DNA of 64,000 nt. Origin: Mesostigma viride (taxonomy: Eukaryota; Streptophyta; Mesostigmatophyceae; Mesostigmatales; Mesostigmataceae). The notes beneath the pieces are model-generated. The model was not told the origin of the DNA. It was given only the letters and a program-made list of their open reading frames with translations, and searched no databases. A program made the position numbers and the translations under genes. The first letter of the stretch is position 1. Each line of letters opens with the position of its first letter. The stretch spans positions 350,517-414,516 of the forward strand of contig RPFO01000132.1 in assembly GCA_009746045.1 (NCBI GenBank), in the 5' to 3' direction. Of this stretch, positions 40,465 to 50,099 are shown piece by piece.

Positions 40465-42361
40465 GGGGACGTGGCGCGCCGAATATTTTCCGCGCCAAAA
40501 AATTCGCGGTACCGTCCGTACGGTGTATAATGTGTGCCCGGACCGCTCAACCCTCGCGGAGGTGGCCATGGCGGCTTGCCTTCAGGCAATATTAATCGAT
40601 ATGGCATCTAAAAAGCTAGAAAAAATGCATGAATTTCGCAGAAGATTAGTCGATGACCTCATTTCATGGCGGAAAGTTTACGGTTTGCAATATCGCTAAT
40701 TCCTCGAACGGCTACGGGCGCGGGGGTCCAGGATATAATTTCTCTTGCGGATCATGAAATTTAATGCAGGTTTACGGCAGCGATTGTGAGGCAACGTAGG
40801 CTCTAACGAGCGATTATGAGGCTAACTTAATGGTGTTGTCGAGTTTGTGCCGAAGCTTCCCGGTTTCTTTTACATTTCCGGCATTCAAGGTAAGAACCTA
40901 CGCAGGCCTGCGCATGTCGCCTTCGACGTATTCACGGAAGGCGCACCTTCCTTGTTCGCCTGATCAATGGATGATGTCTTTTATTGTTCGAGCTTGCGTG
41001 CCAGTTTATGCATGAAACATTTCCACGCAGGCAGGTGCATTAACGTCGGCCTTTCGCCTTTTTTTCGGGCAGTTTCCCTGCAGGAAGCGCTCCATTTCTT
41101 TCGGTTGCATCGTCAGATTCCTAGCAATTTCGTTCAATTTCGTGTAGTTTGTGGCTGGCATCCTTAAGGCGCCGAGGTCAAGTTGTTGTTAGTGTGTTGA
41201 CATTTGTTTTCCATAATCCTTTGGACATGAGCTTGCTCAGACGCTTTGTTATGTGCCGGATCTGACACGCCTGTTTTAGTAACGACATCCGGCATGTGCC
41301 TAGATCTAGAGGCTAACAAGCTGGCATCAGCTTCTTAGCAAATTGCCATATTGGAAAGGAAGGTGAGAGTGGTTCTTTTGCTGGCCATACTGCATGAGCG
41401 GCATTGCATTAGATAGGTGTTTCCATTGCTTTCCTTGAGCTATAACCATTAAGACTTCCCTGCTATGTGTGCAGCAATGCAAGCTGGATAGGATGTGAAT
41501 GCTTGGCAGACAGCATGTATGATTTGCTGCCAAGTTTGCAGGCTGCAGTTTCCTCTATTGCTTGAGCATTCTTTCTAAGGTTTTTACACGTATACTTGCT
41601 GAGTTCTTGGCATAAATTTACATGGTAACCTTGGGCTGAGCATAGTGTATGCTCTCTTGGTGCGTGTATGCCTAGCGATGGTGTTGCTATGCCCACGCTG
41701 GCAAGGCTGGCCATGCTGAGGGCAGGGGAGGGCAGATGAGGTGCCTAGCCATTTCTTATGTTGTGTGATCGAGTTGGGCGTGTTTTTTGGCTTCTTGGAT
41801 GGAAAACATCATGTCTAGGTGGCCTTATACACAGAAAAACCTCATTTAGCGTATGTTCAGGATTTAGCACGCAAAACCTTATAACTTGAGCTAGACTTGT
41901 CGGAATGACCTGGGACTTGGACCACTAGGCTGTCCCCCTGTTAGCCGGATTTTCGCTTGATTTTGTGGCCTTATCTGAAGTGCTTATGATATGTTTATTC
42001 CCAATGTCCGGTAAAAAAAGACCTGTTTTGCGGGGAAATTAATAACTGTTCAAGGTTTTGCCATTTCCATGACGTAAATAGCTCAGCAAGCTACACACTC
42101 ATCAGGGAACTACAAATGGTTGATTTTTGGTTGCCAACAAATGTGTGCATTGGCTGGGGCATACCCAGCCCTAATTAGCGTCTTTTTCTATTTATAGCGC
42201 AATATTGGCGTATACTTGGGGGTAGTACCCCCAACATGTGCATGGACAACTCACAAGAGATGTTATTTAGTGCCCGCAATCATATTTCAGCATTGTGCAA
42301 ATGAATTTCAAGTGTTATTACCATAGTTCAATTTTTAAGGGTTTTGGGGTGCCACCTCCCC
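40465..42361. mobile_element. 1.9-kb TTAA-flanked DNA element, probably non-autonomous
   Basis: The element starts GGGGACGTGGCGCGCC and ends in the imperfect inverse (the reverse complement of the right end is GGGGAGGTGGCACCCC). It is flanked on both sides by TTAA within (TTAAA)n tracts. TTAA target duplication is the hallmark of the piggyBac superfamily. The inside has no transposase that I can recognise. The caveat is that the flanking pentamer tract contains TTAA many times, so the target-site call is weaker than usual. It appears to have inserted into the A/T tail of a LINE copy whose 3' end continues at 42366. Confidence 0.6.
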
Positions 42362-42365
42362 TTAA

Positions 42366-43772
42366 ATTAAATTAAATTAAATTAAATTATAACATGACTC
42401 CGTTGGGAGATCATGTAGCACATATTCCTTGCTGGATGGATATTCCTTGCCGCCGCCCCTCTATCTCCTAGACGGCTCTCGAGTCCTGTATCGGGACCGC
42501 GTTAAGCTGCTGGGCAGCCTGCTCCCCAGCTGCGAGGTTGATGTGGACCATCGCATCTCCCTCGCCTGGCACGCTTTACGCCAGTACCGGGCCCTGTGGC
42601 GCAAGCCCCTGGGCAAGATCGAGAAACAGGACCTGTTCAAGGTCCTCGTCCTTCCTGTTCTCACGTATGGAGCCGAGACGTGGACCCTCATCACCGCCGA
42701 CCTGGCCCGCAAGCTGGACGGCGCGGTCACCAGCATGCTGCGTTGCATTTTCAGAGTAGGATATGCTGCTCATGTCCGCAATGAGGACCTGTACCAGGGC
42801 ATGCCCTGTATCACCAGCACCATTAAGCAACGACGCCTGCAGCTAGTAGGGCACCTAGCTCGCACCAACCAGGTAGACACCTCACGTGGCCCCCGGCCCC
42901 CGCAGGACTGCGACCAGCCCAGCCTGGCCGGCACCTCCTGACGTGGGCTGGGCCCAGTGATGTTAGACGCTGCAAGGCCCGCACCTTCAAAGAACAGCTA
43001 GTAGAAGACATGGGGGGCCTCGGCCTCTCCGTGATTTGGAAGAAGATGATGGACAAGGCCAAGTGGGCCCAGGTCATAGAGGACAACGAGCCCCCCCCAG
43101 TGGGGAAGCGCCCGCGTGTGCAATCCCGTGGGAGGCACGCCAGATAGCTCCCCTAGGGCAGCGTGCGGCTGCCTAGATAGATGTTGTAGTTAGAATGCTG
43201 GTAGATAATAGATGTAGTATGTAGCCAATGTAGATAGATTAGACCGGTAGGACTGTTTGCACCCATCCATCCATCCATCGGGGTTAATGCTCCGTGACTC
43301 CCCAACGGGAGCACGAGTCTAATTATTAATTAATTGAATTGCTGGATGGATGGAGGTGGGCGAAGCCGCGTATTGCGTAATCGAACTATAGCCTAACTCT
43401 AAGCTATCTAGTCTATAAAATCCTAGCTTACTGCACTACTCAGCAAAACGCTTCTTCCGCTATAATTGGGGGGAGGGGGCTTGCCCACAGGGGCTGGCGT
43501 GTGAGCCTGGACAATCTTCTGCCACGTCGATCTTGTAAATTCTGCATGGCAGTCCAAAGAATAAAGGGAGAGGGAGTGGATGCGGTGTTCAACCTGAGCT
43601 GGGACCTCTAGGTCGGCCAGCAACAACTGGATGTAGTTCATGGCAGGTTTACCTAGCGTTCGAGGAATGTCCTTGGGGCAAGGTCAGGTCAAGGTATGCC
43701 GCCCTGGTTGGCCAAGCCGCTGGGGGCCGGCCAGACCAAGGGCGGTGTCGACCTGGCTGGTGCGGGCAATCA
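42366..43772 (-). mobile_element. LINE copy 1, minus strand, 5'-truncated, interrupted by another LINE
   Basis: The 3' end lies at 42366-42440 and the body resumes at 43351-43772. It matches LINE copy 2 (44097 onward) in order: an (AATTT)n tail, a CTCC-loop-GGAG hairpin, CATGTAGCACATATT, then the C-terminal coding remnant with YIQLLLADLEVPAQVEHR against copy 2's YTQMLLADLVVPAQVEHR. Similarity to copy 2 stops near 43772, which is the truncation point. The 42441-43338 segment is a separate insertion. Confidence 0.8.
42441..43338 (+). mobile_element. LINE insert, plus strand: C-terminal end of a non-LTR reverse transcriptase ORF
   Basis: The 12-bp sequence TTGCTGGATGGA flanks the insert at 42429-42440 and 43339-43350, a good target-site duplication. 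Coding remnant: KLLGSLLPSCEVDVDHRI, VLPVLTYGAETWTLI and RRLQLVGHLART, the conserved tail of L1-like LINE ORF2 proteins. A frame break near 42940 is followed by an open stretch (VRRCKARTFKEQLVEDMGG to a TAG at 43145-43147). The 3' UTR holds CCAT repeats, a CTCCC-CAAC-GGGAG hairpin at 43298-43311 and an ATTAATT tail. It is severely 5'-truncated and dead. Confidence 0.85.
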
Positions 43773-44010
43773 CCGACATCCAGGATGCAGATCTGAGATC
43801 TGGACAGCAGGCCTGCACTAGCTACCGTCCGCACCGCTCAGGCCGCCTAACTGAACGCCGCCTTCCTCGGGGCACTCCCTCGGTTGCCGCCGTCCTATCC
43901 ATCCCCCACATGCAGCATTCCCGGCCTAGCTGCCCGCGTCATCGAAACCGTACGCGGGTATTCTGCACACGGCGGATTGGATGGCTCATTTTTGGTACCT
44001 CGACGCCCGG

Positions 44011-44064
44011 GGATCTCCAATCGAGTCATGCTATAGTTTAATGAAATTTAATGAAATTTTTTTA
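44011..44064 (+). mobile_element. Remnant 3' end of another LINE copy, plus strand
   Basis: GATCTCCAATCGAGTCATGC followed by an AATTTAATGAAATTT-type tail resembles the 3' ends of copies 1 and 2 but on the opposite strand. It lies tail-to-tail with copy 2, whose tail starts near 44097. The body upstream was not recognised. Confidence 0.5.
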
Positions 44065-44096
44065 ACGCCCACCAGGGACGCGCGTGCTTAAAAATT

Positions 44097-46050
44097 AAAA
44101 TTAAATTAAACTAAATTAAATTATAACATGCCTCCGTGGGGAGATCATGTAGCACATATTCGATCCTTGAAGGGGGTGGAGGTGGAGGAAGCCGTGTATA
44201 ATCAAACGAACCTAATTCTGAGCTATCTAGTCTATAAAATCCCAACTACACTACTCAGCAAAACGCCGGCCCCTTCCTCTATAATTGGGGGGGCTGCATG
44301 GGGGGGCTTGCCCACAGGCCGGGGCTGGCGTGTGAGCCTGGACAATCTTCTGCCACCGCTTCTTGTTCTGCATGGCAGTCCAAAGAAGGGAGAGGGAGTG
44401 GCTGCGGTGTTCAACCTGAGCTGGGACCACTAGGTCGGCCAGCAACATCTGGGTGTAGTTTATGGCAGGTTTACCTAGCTTCCTGGGAATGTCCTTGTGG
44501 CCAGGCCAGGTCAAAATATGCCGCCCTGGTTGGCCAAGCCGCTGGGGGCCGGCCACACCAAGGGCGGTGTTGACCTGGCTGGTGCGAGCAAGACGTCCTA
44601 CAAATGCTATCCTACGCTGCCTAATCTCGTCCGAAATACGAGGCATACTGTGATACAAAGACTCTAATGACCTACGCTGGGAAAACCCTACATTCAGGAC
44701 CTGTCGGAGCATATCCTGTAAACCGTGCCGTCGAGCTTAGCTGCCAGTGTGTCCGCGAGTGTCCACGCCTCGGCGCCATACGTAAGCACCGTGAGGACGA
44801 GGATCCCTTGAATTAAGAGCATGCATGCGCTTGCGGTGCTCGCCCAGGCCCTTCGAGCGCCAGTAGGTGGTGAGCGAACGGAGCCTGGCCCAGGCCAGGC
44901 TGATGCGGATGTCCACATCGTCAGCGGTGTCAGGGAGCATGCTCCCCAGCAGTTTGAAGCGGTCACGGAACGGGACCTCCGCCTCGGTCGAGCAGGCGCG
45001 GCAGCCAGTGGGAGACTGGAGGCCCCAATCACCATCGCCTCAGTTTTGACACTAATCTCCAACCCCACCGCCCTCGCCTGCAGGCCCAGACAGTCCAGCC
45101 AGGTCTGCATGAATGTGCTCGGGGCGCGCGATGAGGGTGGTGTCGTCCGTGCATAAATCAGGTCGGCCAGGCGGTAGCCAGTGCTAACCCCGCCGTCATC
45201 GCGCTCGTTATTAAGGATGTCCAAGCCAGGCTTGAACCCCCTCGATCAGAGCAGTAAAGCGCGCACGTGCCCGGCGCATGACGTGATCCACGACAATAAT
45301 GAACAGATATGGGGACAGGACACAACCTTGCCACACCCCGTGGCGAAGGGGGAATGGTGGGGTGGTGCCTTCCGCAGTCCGCACTACTGCCTGTGAGCCC
45401 TCATATACAGTCGATCGCGAATGGCAGCAATAAACGCTGGTGGTACCCGATCCAGAGCTGCTAGGATGGCCCAAAGAGCCTCCCAGAGGACCGCGTCCAA
45501 GGCCTTGATATAGTCAACAAAAATGAAGACCAGCGGCAAACTGTCAGGGCAACTTAGGCGACGCACCTCCTCCATCAACCGGCGCGCCACACTGAACACA
45601 GCCATGCATGACAGTGTTCATACGACCACGACGGAAACCCATCTGAGACTCACCCAGGTGTGGGTCCAGCGCGGCGCGGAGCCTGTGCAGCATCATGCGC
45701 ATGCATGAAGACCTTCAGGCTGCGCGGCGCTCTGGAGGCAGACACCCCGATAGTTACCGGGGTCAGCAGCAGAGCCCTTCTTGTTGTACAGCATGACGCG
45801 GATGGCCGCCTGCCACTCAGCAGGCGGAGGCTCGTCAGAGAGCAGGACACGGTTGCAGAACGCCAGCAGAAGATCCCTCAGCGCCGGATCAGGGGTCTTC
45901 AGCAGCTCAGCAGAATGAGGTGGTCGGCACCGACCGCCGCGTCGTACCGCAGGCGAGCAAGGGCGCCGTCCAATTCCTTCAAAGTGAAGGGGTGGACGAC
46001 GTCGTTGGTGGCAAGGCAGCCCCGTCCTGCAAGGCGGCGACCGCGTGATG
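44097..46050 (-). pseudogene. LINE copy 2: non-LTR retrotransposon ORF2 remnant (reverse transcriptase)
   Basis: Reading on the minus strand from about 46030: LDGALARLRYDAAVGADHL, EWQAAIRVMLYNKKGSA...DPGNYRGVCL, HLGESQMGFRRGRMNTVM, LPLVFIFVDYIKALDAVLWE, RHGVWQGCVLSPYL, then GLQARAVGLEISVKTEAMV and the C-terminal LVLTVLTYGAEAWTL (about 44770). This is the block order of a LINE reverse transcriptase followed by the L1-type tail. Conserved motifs are split over several frames, and the FADD-type catalytic box is degraded (ADLIYARTT). The 3' end has a CTCC-GGAG hairpin at 44132-44143 and an (AATTT)n tail. The element is 5'-truncated near 46050, with no endonuclease seen. Inactive. Confidence 0.88.
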
Positions 46051-46841
46051 CAGATGATATTTGTAGCTTTCGTGTAATTAGTTTTCTAATGAGATTAGCA
46101 TCCGCGGTGGCACCTAACTAATTCTCAGATCACTCAACAGATCACTCCTAACTAATTCTCAGATCTTCTCAAGCGCTGGTATAGTAGTGCACAGTCTCGG
46201 CTCCTGCCGCGGCCTCGCCATCGGCATCGCCTCAGTGCATGAAACCAAACGCAGTCGCCCATCCGCGCCTCCCCGCGAACCGCGTTTCAAGCCCCCCCCC
46301 CCAGTTCCATGTCAACGATTACGACTGGTAGTCTAATACAACATGCCAGCCCCGTGCACTGCTATGAAGTGCATTTTCTACGGGGATTACGCCTCGCTTC
46401 TTGCCGGCTGTGCATCCACCTTCACATGCAGCCGGGTTGGTCTGTACCCCGCACTTTTGCGATAAAATGCGGGATAAAGCATATTATGGGCCTCGACGTA
46501 TTTTACGCGTATTTTACGTCTGACCACGCGGTTTGGACTTAGAATTTTTCGGGGGTACCAGCGGGCAGCGGGCACTGGCGCGGTGCCCAGGTTCTGGGCG
46601 CGGCGCGCTCACTGCACATTTGAGATTTTTACTAGTAGAAGTAGATGCGTACAGTTCTTTTCATAAAGCGCAAGCCTTGCAAAATGTTTGGCCGGTAGGA
46701 GACAGCTAGGACTAGGTACATAACGCATAAATAACAGTGTGCCAGCAAATGCCAGCTGTGCTACTGACGGTGTAATGCTATTAGCGACGACGAGGCCAGT
46801 GCGACTGTGCGACAGTGTGCAGCCATTTTCGATTTGCAGCC
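46051..46841. other. No gene; contains a TACG/TATTTTACG-rich cluster
   Basis: Between the LINE and the hAT remnant. GACGTATTTTACGCGTATTT lies at about 46494, similar to clusters near 47650 and 48380. A C run occurs at 46293-46302. Nothing coding is recognised. Confidence 0.5.
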
Positions 46842-47630
46842 ATGAAGAAGAAAGGGCCTGAATGGGATTTCGTTCTCGAGAAGAAAGAAGCAGTCACAGA
46901 TGCTGTTAGTAACAAAACGAAGTTTGTGTCGAATAAGTTCTGCTCATTTTGCAACAAGAAGTTCTCATACGGGGCGGGGGCAATCAGCGTACAGTTCCGA
47001 GTCCGTGCACACTTTGCCGGAATCGCAGGGGAAGGGATGTTACCCTGCGACAAAATTCCACCGAATATCCGGAGCAGGTTTCTCAGGATGTATAACAACA
47101 AGTCGCAGCAGTCAGACGCCAAGAAGCAGCACAATTTGAACAGGGCAATGGCGGAGATGGGAGGGGCAGCTGCGCCGGCTGACTTGTCGTCGGTTCCCAG
47201 CAAAGGCCAGCTGAGCATCACCAAATGGCTGGTTCCCGTCGACGAGAAAGGTGTCCAGCTGCTGGCTGCCGAATTTATTATCGAGAACGGCATTGCCTTC
47301 AATGCGGCTGAGAGCGCCTCTTTCAAGAAGATGGTGGCCGGCATGATCCAGTACAAAGGAGGGCACGTCACCCCTCCTTCTCGGAAGTTGTGTCTTATGT
47401 CCTCTCATGCATTATATAGTGGATGGCTTTCCTTACAATCAATTCATTAATTGAATCCTTACTATTCCCGTTGCAGCATGCTCCCCCCTGCATTTAACAA
47501 ATCATAATCAGATAGGATTGCAGGGCATAAATGGAAGATGTTAATAAATAAGCATATACACCAAATTTCAGTTGTAATAACTGCATGACCATCATCAAGG
47601 AGCGTGCTAATTGGGTGACTGACAATTCGA
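46842..47630 (+). pseudogene. hAT transposase, N-terminal half (BED-type zinc finger plus start of DUF659), truncated
   Basis: From the ATG at 46842: a zinc-finger-like KFCSFCNKKFSYGAG...RVRAHFAG (Cys-x2-Cys and a distal His), a linker, then FIIENGIAFNAAESASFKKM and YKGGHVTPPSRKL, the usual opening of DUF659 in hAT transposases. After about 47386 the similarity ends and the frame closes at 47450. A further piece, TIIKERANWVTDN (about 47588-47626), fits the next part of DUF659, where a TIM/SDGW block would follow. Instead a TACG-rich sequence begins. The catalytic core and dimerisation domain are absent here, so this is a broken element. Confidence 0.75.
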
Positions 47631-47644
47631 CCACAAAAACTGTC

Positions 47645-48480
47645 GCGCATTTTACCACCGCGTATTTTATACCCCCCACGTATAATACGCGTATTTTAAG
47701 TCCACGTATTATACCCCGCACACGTATTTTCCAACCTGGACATGCAGCATCCATGCACGGCCTCCTCGAACCGGACGGCGTCAGGTTTATGCAGAGCCGA
47801 GAACTGCTTCTGACGGGCCTCTACACCCGGCCCGAGCTTCAGCACATGCTTCTCTGCTCCCTACTCACGGAGTCTGACGGTGAGATCTGGGCTCCATCCA
47901 TCTCCGCACCTACACTCCGCTCCATCCTTCAAGCCGCCCTTGAGCAGCTAGCATGCACGTGACACCCCTTGCCGCGGATGAGTGGCAGCAATGGGCAGCA
48001 CGCTGGCTGCTGAGCTCCCTCACCTTAATTTAATTCTGGATCTGCATGGTGTCGACACCATGCACCGTCACCTCAACCGACCACCTCCACCCTCCTCGCC
48101 TCCACCTCCACTGCCACCTCCACCTCCACCGCCGACATCAAAGCCAGACGGCAAAGCCACGCTTCGCGACATCGACCAGCACCTGGATCAAGGACAACGC
48201 CATCGCCATTGAGTGCCTGCAAAAATTAAACACCGCAGGCCTCACCGCGCCTAGGCGGTGAAGGACATCGCCGCCCAGCCGGCATCTGGCTGACCCGGCC
48301 GGCGGGGACGCTCCTCCTGGCTCCATGCACCCAGACCTGGGCGGACCTTCATGCTCAAGCACCACACCCAGTGTATAATCATACGCAATACGCTATCGTA
48401 CGCGGCCCAGGTGTATAATGTATAATACGCTTCATACGGTGTATTACTTACGCTAATCGTACGCTAACCCCTTAAAAGTC
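47645..48480. other. TACG/TATAATACG-rich clusters and an unassigned short coding-like stretch
   Basis: Clusters of CGTATTTTA/TATAATACG words lie at 47645-47735 and 48373-48470. Between them the plus strand is open with EPDGVRFMQSRELLLTGLYT (about 47768-47827), followed by a CCTCCA-rich tract (48080-48133). I recognise no family in it. It may be a remnant of a mobile element. Confidence 0.4.
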
Positions 48481-49002
48481 TGTTTTTGCATGGATTTGAT
48501 TATCATTCATCAATCTGACCAACCCAACATGTTCTCCAGCATCACAAGTTTGGCTTTATATGCCACATTATCACATGGCCTTGCCAATGTCCTCACTTCC
48601 TACTAGAACAACAAGCGCTGTCCCTAATGAATAGTTACTCAATAAAAGCACAACAAAACGTCAAGTTTATATTCAAGTAGGGGTACTGAATAAGACATTT
48701 TGCCAGAAATAAGACACATTGCCTACTCATCGTAGGCCGGCCATTACTAATGGTTCTGCATGAAGCAAGAAGGATACAAAAGGCTTTATTATGGCTGGCA
48801 TGGAGGCTAACAAAGTGCATGCATTCATGCAACCTAGTAGGCATGCCCTATTGCTGGCACTTCCGTGAAAACTGATCACATGTGGTAAGGTGGCCACTGA
48901 CTGGCTGCATTGACCTGCATGGCCTAATAAGGCACTAGTGCATCGTGCTTCACATCACGAAACAGCTGCAATAACCGTCACCGCATGTCGGGCAAGGGTC
49001 CT
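48481..49002. other. No gene seen
   Basis: Unique sequence downstream of the hAT C-terminal remnant, with no repeats or convincing coding signal. Confidence 0.5.
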
Positions 49003-49548
49003 TTAGTCATCATACCCAAGATGAGCCTTGATCTTGTTCAGGGCACGCAGGTTGTGGCAGACATAATAGACCATCTTGTTAAGGGTCTCATCAGTCATCT
49101 TGTTGCGTCTGAGGGACTTGAGCCACCCAGCCGTGCTGTTCACCCGCTCCACGGCTGAATTGGATACTGGCTGGGCCAGCACCCTGACAGCCACGCGCTG
49201 CAACTCAGGAACATTCCCCCCCCAGGTAAGCCACCACTGGTAGGGCTCGATCTTGACAACCCCCGGTTGGTCCTCGACTTCAGTGTCGCACAACTTGGCT
49301 TGCCTCTGGGCAGCCTCGTCGTCAAAGTCGCCCTGCTTGCCGAGGTACATTTCCAGCTGGAGCATGGCGAGGTCTGCCACAGGCCCCGCGCCATGCACCT
49401 TATTGCAGCATTCGCGAAAGCCCTTCATGACCTCTCCATTGGACTGTTGATTGTGCCCGTCCCAGAAGGATGGGTCGAGCACGTACCCCGCCCCGTGGAT
49501 GATGGAGTACATGTAGTCCCACCGTACGCGGATCGCTGGGGGGGCCCA
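49003..49548 (-). pseudogene. hAT transposase, C-terminal dimerisation region, partial
   Basis: The frame opens near 49548 and stops at 49003. Seen: YMYSIIHGAGYVLDPSFWD (the start of the segment after the RNase-H-like core), then PYQWWLTWGGNVPELQRVAV and ARVLAQPVSNSAVERVNST-like residues before LNKMVYYVCHNLRALNK. Spacing and the S-x-S/A-x-x-E-R pattern match the hAT C-terminal dimerisation domain. There is no upstream transposase core in the adjoining 500 bp, so this is a fragment or a last exon. It is on the opposite strand to the BED/DUF659 fragment at 46842, so the two do not form one element without an inversion. Confidence 0.8.
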
Positions 49549-49551
49549 CAA

Positions 49552-50099
49552 TCAATCTACAATACCCATGCCAAATTTTATTACTTGAGGAGACGCCATT
49601 TCAACAAATACATGACAATTGATGCTCATTGTGAATGCGTTTCCACATGAAATCATTACCATTTCATGCCATTTGGTCACTGGTGCGCTTTCCGCGTGCA
49701 CTTTTCATTACTAGATTGCTTAAATTTATTAAAATTTATTAACATTTATTAAAATTTATTCAAGTCGGGGTAAAATTGGCTGTTTTTGTCATAGTGTCAT
49801 GCACTCGGAGGGTAAGCAAGTGAGACAAGTTGTAGATTATTTACAATTGCACAACCCTCTCCACGACCCCGCGAGTTCTATTTATAGAACGAATTATAAT
49901 TATTGCCAAAATTGTGCACAAGCCTGTGCACAACCCAACCAGTAATTCCCACTTGAACTTTGAATAGTCAAGTGAATGCTCCAGATGGAGACAGATGTAC
50001 AGATCGATCTTTACAAATGTACACGAGTTCAGATCAAGTAAGCTATCTAACTACCTACTAACAGGCGTTTCTTTACAGGTGCCCGTCCGCTGGGCTTCT
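49552..50099. other. No gene; AT-rich with a short AAAATTTATT tandem repeat
   Basis: About four copies of AAAATTTATT-like words occur at 49717-49762. No coding region is seen. This may hold the 3' flank of the minus-strand gene that ends near 50100. Confidence 0.5.
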
